This document shows, one piece after another, positions 13,625 through 17,488 of a stretch of 17,488 nucleotides of DNA. The stretch is from JASHVB01 sp049522565. GTDB taxonomy: Bacteria > Pseudomonadota > Alphaproteobacteria > Acetobacterales > Acetobacteraceae. The stretch's first letter is position 1. Each line of letters starts with the position of its first letter. The notes under the pieces were generated by a model, which saw nothing but the letters and a program-made list of their open reading frames with translations, had not been told where the DNA came from and did no database searches. The stretch covers positions 1 to 17,488 of the forward strand of contig JBEKNT010000113.1 in NCBI GenBank assembly GCA_049522565.1, in the 5' to 3' direction. A program made the position numbers and the translations under genes.

Positions 13625-15949
13625 TCAGCTCCTCTGCGGCACGGGGTTGAGCGCCGCGAGCACCGCAGCCGGCGTCATCGGCAGGGCGCGCAGGCGCACG
13701 CCCAGCGCGTTGAACACCGCATTGGCGATCGCCGGCGCCGTGGCGATGTTGGACGGCTCGGCGATGCCGTAGGCGTCGGTCGCGCTCTCGCCCTGGTAGT
13801 TTTCCAGCAGCACCACCTCGATCGGCGGCGTCTCGTGCGGGCCGGCCAGCTTGTATTGCTCCAGGTTGGCGTTCATCACGTGCCCGGTGTTCTGGTCGAT
13901 GACGCGCGCCTCCAGCAGCGCGTAGCCGATGCCCATCAACACGCCGCCCTGCACCTGGCTTTCGATCAGCTTCGGGTTCATCGGCCGGCCGCAATCCTGC
14001 ACCGCGACGACGCGTTCGACCCGGATCGCGCCGGTCTCGGTATCCACCGAGACCGCGGCGAACTGCACACCGCCGATGTCGTTCTCTGCCGCATTGGCGT
14101 CGCCGATGCGCCGGCGGAACCCGCCATAGTCGTCGCTGCGCGCTTCGGTCGCGCTGAGTTGCTCGGTGCGCAGTCCGGCAGCCGCGTCACGCAAGCTCAT
14201 CGAGCGGGCAGCATCCTCGCGCACCGCGATGCGGCCGTCGCGCGCCACCAACTGATCGGGCGCGACACCGAGGACCGGCGCGACCTGGCGGAACAGCATC
14301 TGCTTCACCTTCCACGCGGCGGTGCGCGCCGGTGGCGTGATGGAGGCGGTGGTGCGGCTGCCATGCGACGGCGGCCCGGCCGGAAAATCCGTGTCGCCGA
14401 TCCGCAGCGTGATGTCTTCGGGCCGCAGGCCAAGCTCCTCCGCCACCACCTGCGCCAGGATCGTGCCGATGCCGGTGCCGAGGTCCTGCACGCTGGACAG
14501 CACCTCGACCGAGCCATCGCGCAGCAGGCGTACCTCGCAGGCGGCATTGCTCTGCACATTGGCGCCCCACAGCGATTGCGCCACGCCGAGGCCGCGCTTG
14601 ACCGGCCCGGCATCGGCGCCCGGCTTGTGGCGGCGATCCCAGCCGATGCGCTGCGCCCCGAGACGGCGTTCCTCGCGCCGCACCGGGTTCGGGTCGATGC
14701 GTTCCCGCAGCACCAGCGGGTCGATCCCGAGCTTGTCCGCCAGCTCATCGATCGCCTGTTCCATGGCGAACGCACCGGGCGTGTTGCCCGGGCCGCGCAT
14801 CGCCGAGCCGCGTCCGGCATTGATGAACACGTCGTGCTGCGCGGCGGCGAAGTTGGGGCAGGTGTAGAGCCCCTGGGCGAAGTTGCCGACGCCGGCGCCG
14901 ACGCCCACCCCGGCGCTGCCGTATTCGACCAGCGAGATCGCGGTCAGCGTGCCGTCGCGCCGCGCGCCGACGCGGAGATGCTGCCAGGTGGCCGGGCGAT
15001 TGCCGCTGTCGAGTTGCTCCTCCGCGCGATCGAATACCAGCCGCACCGGCGCATGCGCCTGACGCGACAGCATGACCGCATAGCGGCCATAGGTGCCGAG
15101 CGACGACTTCGAGCCGAAGCCGCCACCCATGGCCGCGACCTTCACCCGCACCTGGCTGAGCTTCAGGCCGAAGCTGTCTGCCAGTTCTTTGCGCACGCCG
15201 GCGGTGGCCTGGGTGGACATCCAGACCGTCAGGCCATCGGTCCGCCAGTCAGCGACGATCGCATGCGGTTCCATGCAGCAATGGGTTTGCGTTTGTGTGC
15301 GATAGTCGCCCTCGACCACGATTTCGGCCTGGGTGAAGCCTGGCGCGATATCGCCCCGGCTGCCTTGCGTTTCCGGACCGCGCACGTTGCCGGCCACTGC
15401 CAGGCCGGTCGTGACGGGGATCTCCGCGATCGACAGCGAGGGTTGCTCGCCGGCCTGGTAAACCAGCGGCGCATCCGGGCGGCGTGCCGCGTCCGGATCG
15501 ACGACAAACGGCAGCGGCGCATAGTCCACGCGGATCAGGCGCAGCGCGGCGTCCGCCGCTGTCGGTGTCGTCGCCGCGACCGCGGCGACCGGCGCCCCCA
15601 CGTAACGCAGAATGGCGTCCGGCGGCGCGATGACCAGCACGGCGCGCACGCCGGGATGGCGGGCGGCGGCAGCGGGATCGATCGCCTGCACCCGCGCATG
15701 CGGCAACGGCGAGCGCAGGATGCGCGCGTCCAGCATGTTGGGCAGCTTGACGTCCACGGTGAACCGCATGGCACCGGTGACCTTGGCGCGCGCATCCTGG
15801 CGCGGCACCGGCTTGCCGATCACGCGTAGCGCGCTGTTGACCGGCAGCGGCGGCGGTTCGTCAGCGGGAATCCGCCGCTCGATCTCACCCACACCGACAC
15901 TGGCGATGCCGAACGGGAATTTTTCCATCCGCATTGCGTCTTCGGCCAT
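13625..15949 (-). CDS. Molybdopterin-binding catalytic subunit of a PaoABC-like aldehyde/N-heterocycle dehydrogenase
   Basis: A 774-residue xanthine-dehydrogenase-family molybdenum subunit that hydroxylates aldehydes or N-heterocycles with water as oxygen source. Landmarks: ALRVIGKPVPRQDARAKVTG (40-59) opens the a/b hammerhead domain, then THCCMEPHA at 222-230, the molybdopterin-contact MGGGFGSK at 274-281, AMRGPG at 383-388 with Arg385, DLGTGIGT at 489-496 and QDCGRPMNP at 651-659. The invariant catalytic glutamate is Glu731 in YGIAEPS. Length is similar to E. coli PaoC (about 730). No signal peptide is seen, so export would rely on the small subunit. The ATG at 15949 has GGAAGG about 7 nt upstream and lies 3 nt after the previous stop; in-frame ATGs at 15934 and 15928 are alternatives. 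Substrate cannot be inferred. The gene order is FeS-Mo-FAD, unlike paoABC (FeS-FAD-Mo). Confidence 0.92.
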   Translation of the reverse strand: MAEDAMRMEKFPFGIASVGVGEIERRIPADEPPPLPVNSALRVIGKPVPRQDARAKVTGAMRFTVDVKLPNMLDARILRSPLPHARVQAIDPAAAARHPGVRAVLVIAPPDAILRYVGAPVAAVAATTPTAADAALRLIRVDYAPLPFVVDPDAARRPDAPLVYQAGEQPSLSIAEIPVTTGLAVAGNVRGPETQGSRGDIAPGFTQAEIVVEGDYRTQTQTHCCMEPHAIVADWRTDGLTVWMSTQATAGVRKELADSFGLKLSQVRVKVAAMGGGFGSKSSLGTYGRYAVMLSRQAHAPVRLVFDRAEEQLDSGNRPATWQHLRVGARRDGTLTAISLVEYGSAGVGVGAGVGNFAQGLYTCPNFAAAQHDVFINAGRGSAMRGPGNTPGAFAMEQAIDELADKLGIDPLVLRERIDPNPVRREERRLGAQRIGWDRRHKPGADAGPVKRGLGVAQSLWGANVQSNAACEVRLLRDGSVEVLSSVQDLGTGIGTILAQVVAEELGLRPEDITLRIGDTDFPAGPPSHGSRTTASITPPARTAAWKVKQMLFRQVAPVLGVAPDQLVARDGRIAVREDAARSMSLRDAAAGLRTEQLSATEARSDDYGGFRRRIGDANAAENDIGGVQFAAVSVDTETGAIRVERVVAVQDCGRPMNPKLIESQVQGGVLMGIGYALLEARVIDQNTGHVMNANLEQYKLAGPHETPPIEVVLLENYQGESATDAYGIAEPSNIATAPAIANAVFNALGVRLRALPMTPAAVLAALNPVPQRS

Positions 15950-15952
15950 GGC

Positions 15953-16567
15953 TCAGGCCTTCCGCGGCTGGCTGGCGGCCTGCATGGCCTCCAGCACATG
16001 GGGATAACTGCCGCAGCGGCACAGATGCCCGCTGATCGCCGCCTGCACGTCCGCCGGCGTCGGCTGCGGATTGCGCTGCAACAGTGCGGCACAGCTCATC
16101 ACCAGGCCTGGCGTGCAATAGCCGCATTGCATCGCGTCATGTTCGATGAATGCCGCCTGCACCGGATGCAGCGTATCGCCTTGCGCCAGGCCCTCGATGG
16201 TCGTCACCGCGCGGGTGCCGACATCGACCGCCAGCAGCATGCAGGCGGCGACCGGCGCGCCGTCGAGCCAGACGGTGCAGGCCGAACAGGCGCCGCGGTC
16301 GCAGCCGATCTTGGTGCCGGTGAGATCGAGCGCCCCACGCAGCACCTCGGCCAGCGTGGTCCGCGGCTCGACGTTCACCGCGCGCGCCACACCGTTGACG
16401 GTCAGGCTGAGCGATACGGCGCCGGGTCCCGCAATGGCCGGCGCGTCGGCGTCTGCGGCGACAGCCGAGTGCGCGTCGCGGAGCAATACGGCGCTGCCCG
16501 CGGCGACCCCGGCGCCACCGAGGAACGATCGACGCGATACCGAAACCGCTTGATTGGGGTCTGGCAT
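15953..16567 (-). CDS. Tat-exported [2Fe-2S] subunit of a PaoABC-like molybdenum hydroxylase
   Basis: A 204-residue iron-sulfur subunit with a twin-arginine signal, SRRSFLGG at 11-18, followed by a hydrophobic stretch to about residue 38. It resembles E. coli PaoA and places the whole enzyme in the periplasm. The plant-type [2Fe-2S] cluster is bound by Cys89, Cys94, Cys97 and Cys109. The second helical cluster is bound by Cys148, Cys151, Cys183 and Cys185 (CGYC and CRC motifs). All eight ligands are present. The ATG at 16567 is chosen because AGGGAG stands 7 nt upstream; the ATG two codons earlier (16573) would be too close to it. It is the first gene of the operon, and an FNR-type box lies about 96 nt upstream. 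The dedicated cofactor-insertion chaperone (PaoD/XdhC) is not in the window. Confidence 0.93.
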   Translation of the reverse strand: MPDPNQAVSVSRRSFLGGAGVAAGSAVLLRDAHSAVAADADAPAIAGPGAVSLSLTVNGVARAVNVEPRTTLAEVLRGALDLTGTKIGCDRGACSACTVWLDGAPVAACMLLAVDVGTRAVTTIEGLAQGDTLHPVQAAFIEHDAMQCGYCTPGLVMSCAALLQRNPQPTPADVQAAISGHLCRCGSYPHVLEAMQAASQPRKA

Positions 16568-16628
16568 GAGCATGCTCCCTGCCTGGATGCGTGCTCGCGT
16601 TCGCGCCCAGGCGCTCCCGTTCAGGGAA

Positions 16629-16670
16629 CTATTAGGACGACGGCGCGCGGCTTGCCTTGACTCAGATCAA
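16629..16670 (-). promoter_or_regulatory. FNR/FixK-type box and weak -10 for the molybdo-enzyme operon
   Basis: Read toward the operon, 16670-16657 is TTGAT-CTGA-GTCAA, a 9-of-10 match to TTGAT-N4-ATCAA. Assuming class II spacing (-41.5) the start site would be near 16622 and the -10 at 16634-16629, which reads TAATAG (3 of 6 matches to TATAAT). This is an AT-rich patch in GC-rich surroundings. The box is strong and the -10 is weak. The leader would be about 54 nt to the ATG at 16567. Confidence 0.6.
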
Positions 16671-16716
16671 ACCCGTGACGCGTCGGTGTAACCGCCGCAG
16701 GCGCGTTGCCGCTGGT

Positions 16717-16730
16717 TTGATCCAGGTCAA
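16717..16730 (+). promoter_or_regulatory. FNR/FixK-type box for deoC
   Basis: TTGAT-CCAG-GTCAA, a 9-of-10 match to TTGAT-N4-ATCAA, centred 94.5 nt upstream of the deoC start codon. The hexamer at the class II -10 position (16753-16758, cgtctt) is poor. catcgt at 16761-16766 is somewhat better but 8 nt too far, so the exact start is unclear. Its centre is 60 bp from the box at 16657-16670, giving two back-to-back sites. Confidence 0.6.
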
Positions 16731-16817
16731 TGACAACGCCGGGAAACGCGCTCGTCTTCCCATCGTAGCGGGACTCCGACTTTTCCGGCCGGGGACCCCA
16801 GCCAGGAGTATGTCAGA

Positions 16818-17483
16818 ATGCCTGACGTTTCTGTGCCGCAACTCGCCGCGATGATCGATGCCTCCATCGCCGGCCGGCCGGCCGCGACGCGCGTGGAGAT
16901 GGACGCGTTCTATCGCCGGCTGGCGCCCTACCGCCTCGCCGCTGTCATGGTCGAGCCGCGCTACGTCCGTTCTGCCGTTGAGTACTTCCATCCGCGCAAG
17001 CAGCCCGTGGTGACTGTCGTCTCCTATCCGCTCGGCGCCATGACGACCGAGGCCAAGCTGATCCAGATGGCGCAGGCGTTGTCGGATGGCGCGGACGAGT
17101 TGGATATCGCGATGGACCTGTCGGCGTTCCGCTCCGGCGATTTCACCAAGGTGGCCGACGAACTTCGGGCGATGCGCAGCCTGGCGGGCGATCACACCGT
17201 CAAGGTGATCTACTACTCGGCCATTCTGAGCGAGGATGATTCGCTGCACGCCGCGGAACTGATCATCGCTGCCGGCATCACTTTCCTGAAGACGAACCCC
17301 GGCTACGGCAACGTCACCACCCCGGCGCACATCCGCGCGATCAAACAGCGCTTCGGCGGAGATTTGCGCGTCATGGCGTCGGGTGGGGTGCGCACGCACC
17401 AGGACGCGCTGGCGATGATCGAGGCGGGAGCCGACCGCATCGCCACCAGTTCGCCCTTCGCCGTGATGGGTGTCGAGAGCTGA
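16818..17483 (+). CDS. deoC: Divergent DeoC-family aldolase (deoxyribose-phosphate aldolase-like)
   Basis: A 221-residue class I aldolase with a TIM barrel. Authentic DeoC cleaves 2-deoxyribose-5-phosphate to glyceraldehyde-3-phosphate and acetaldehyde. YPLGAMTTEAK is at 70-80, and GADELD at 91-96 gives Asp96 (E. coli Asp102). VKVIYYS is at 128-134. FLKTNPG puts the Schiff-base lysine at Lys158 (E. coli Lys167). MASGGVRTHQDALAMIEAGADRI (from 186) matches the phosphate-binding end. The second catalytic lysine (E. coli Lys201, in KPAGGVRT or KASGGIRT) is replaced by Met186. The usual glutamate after LKVI is tyrosine, and KTSTG is KTNPG. Activity on deoxyribose phosphate is therefore doubtful. 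The ATG at 16818 has AGGAG at 9 nt. The gene is complete and ends 5 nt before the window edge. An FNR-type box precedes it. Confidence 0.82.
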   Translation: MPDVSVPQLAAMIDASIAGRPAATRVEMDAFYRRLAPYRLAAVMVEPRYVRSAVEYFHPRKQPVVTVVSYPLGAMTTEAKLIQMAQALSDGADELDIAMDLSAFRSGDFTKVADELRAMRSLAGDHTVKVIYYSAILSEDDSLHAAELIIAAGITFLKTNPGYGNVTTPAHIRAIKQRFGGDLRVMASGGVRTHQDALAMIEAGADRIATSSPFAVMGVES

Positions 17484-17488
17484 GCAGG

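Noticed and set aside
12569..15829. A 1086-codon open frame on the plus strand antisense to the molybdenum and FAD subunits
   Set aside because: It is composed of Arg/His/Ala-rich sequence without domains, spans two well-supported genes on the other strand, and is explained by high GC at third positions.
1..17488. CRISPR array, tRNA, rRNA or insertion sequence
   Set aside because: No regularly spaced repeats, no cloverleaf or rRNA-like sequence, and no transposase or integrase coding region was found on either strand.

Overview
The window is high-GC DNA densely packed with genes on both strands, from what looks like an alphaproteobacterium. The gene families (PaoABC-like molybdenum hydroxylase, uronate dehydrogenase, FNR/FixK-type boxes) and the intergenic repeats fit Rhodospirillales, perhaps Acetobacteraceae. 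The genus is not determinable from what I can see. No rRNA, tRNA, CRISPR array, transposase or phage gene was found. Most long open frames antisense to the genes below are GC-driven shadows.

Left part (1-4640): a minus-strand epoxide hydrolase (245-1429) and a minus-strand luciferase-like flavin/F420 oxidoreductase (1673-2530) are separated by a 197-bp imperfect palindromic repeat (1456-1652). A plus-strand ketopantoate reductase, panE (2909-3868), is divergent from the oxidoreductase across a repeat-rich gap. It converges on a small secreted WXXGXW-repeat protein (3976-4299). Non-coding dispersed repeats occur at 1-220 and 2638-2816.

Middle part (4643-7610): a P-type IIIA proton-pumping ATPase (minus). 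Its upstream region holds an FNR/FixK-type box exactly 41.5 bp from the predicted transcription start set by a TATGAT -10 element. Beyond that lie the remains of a GxxExxY-family gene (7156-7286) and a dispersed repeat.

Right part (7611-16567): a tightly packed minus-strand operon. In transcription order it encodes a Tat-exported [2Fe-2S] subunit, a molybdopterin subunit and a FAD subunit of a periplasmic PaoABC-like aldehyde/N-heterocycle dehydrogenase. These are followed by an exported SagB-like nitroreductase, a MacA adaptor and a MacB ABC exporter, and then, after 90 nt, a uronate dehydrogenase homologue. Gaps between the first five genes are 3, 3, -4 (ATGA overlap) and 2 nt. This suggests that a cell-envelope oxidation module and a MacAB efflux pump are made together. 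I regard this as the most interesting system in the window.

Right edge (16568-17488): a divergent promoter region carries two back-to-back FNR/FixK-type boxes. Each reads TTGAT-N4-GTCAA in the direction of the gene it would serve, one for the molybdo-enzyme operon and one for deoC (16818-17483). The proton ATPase, the oxidation/export operon and deoC therefore look like members of one low-oxygen (or other CRP/FNR-family) regulon. The DeoC is divergent and lacks the second catalytic lysine.
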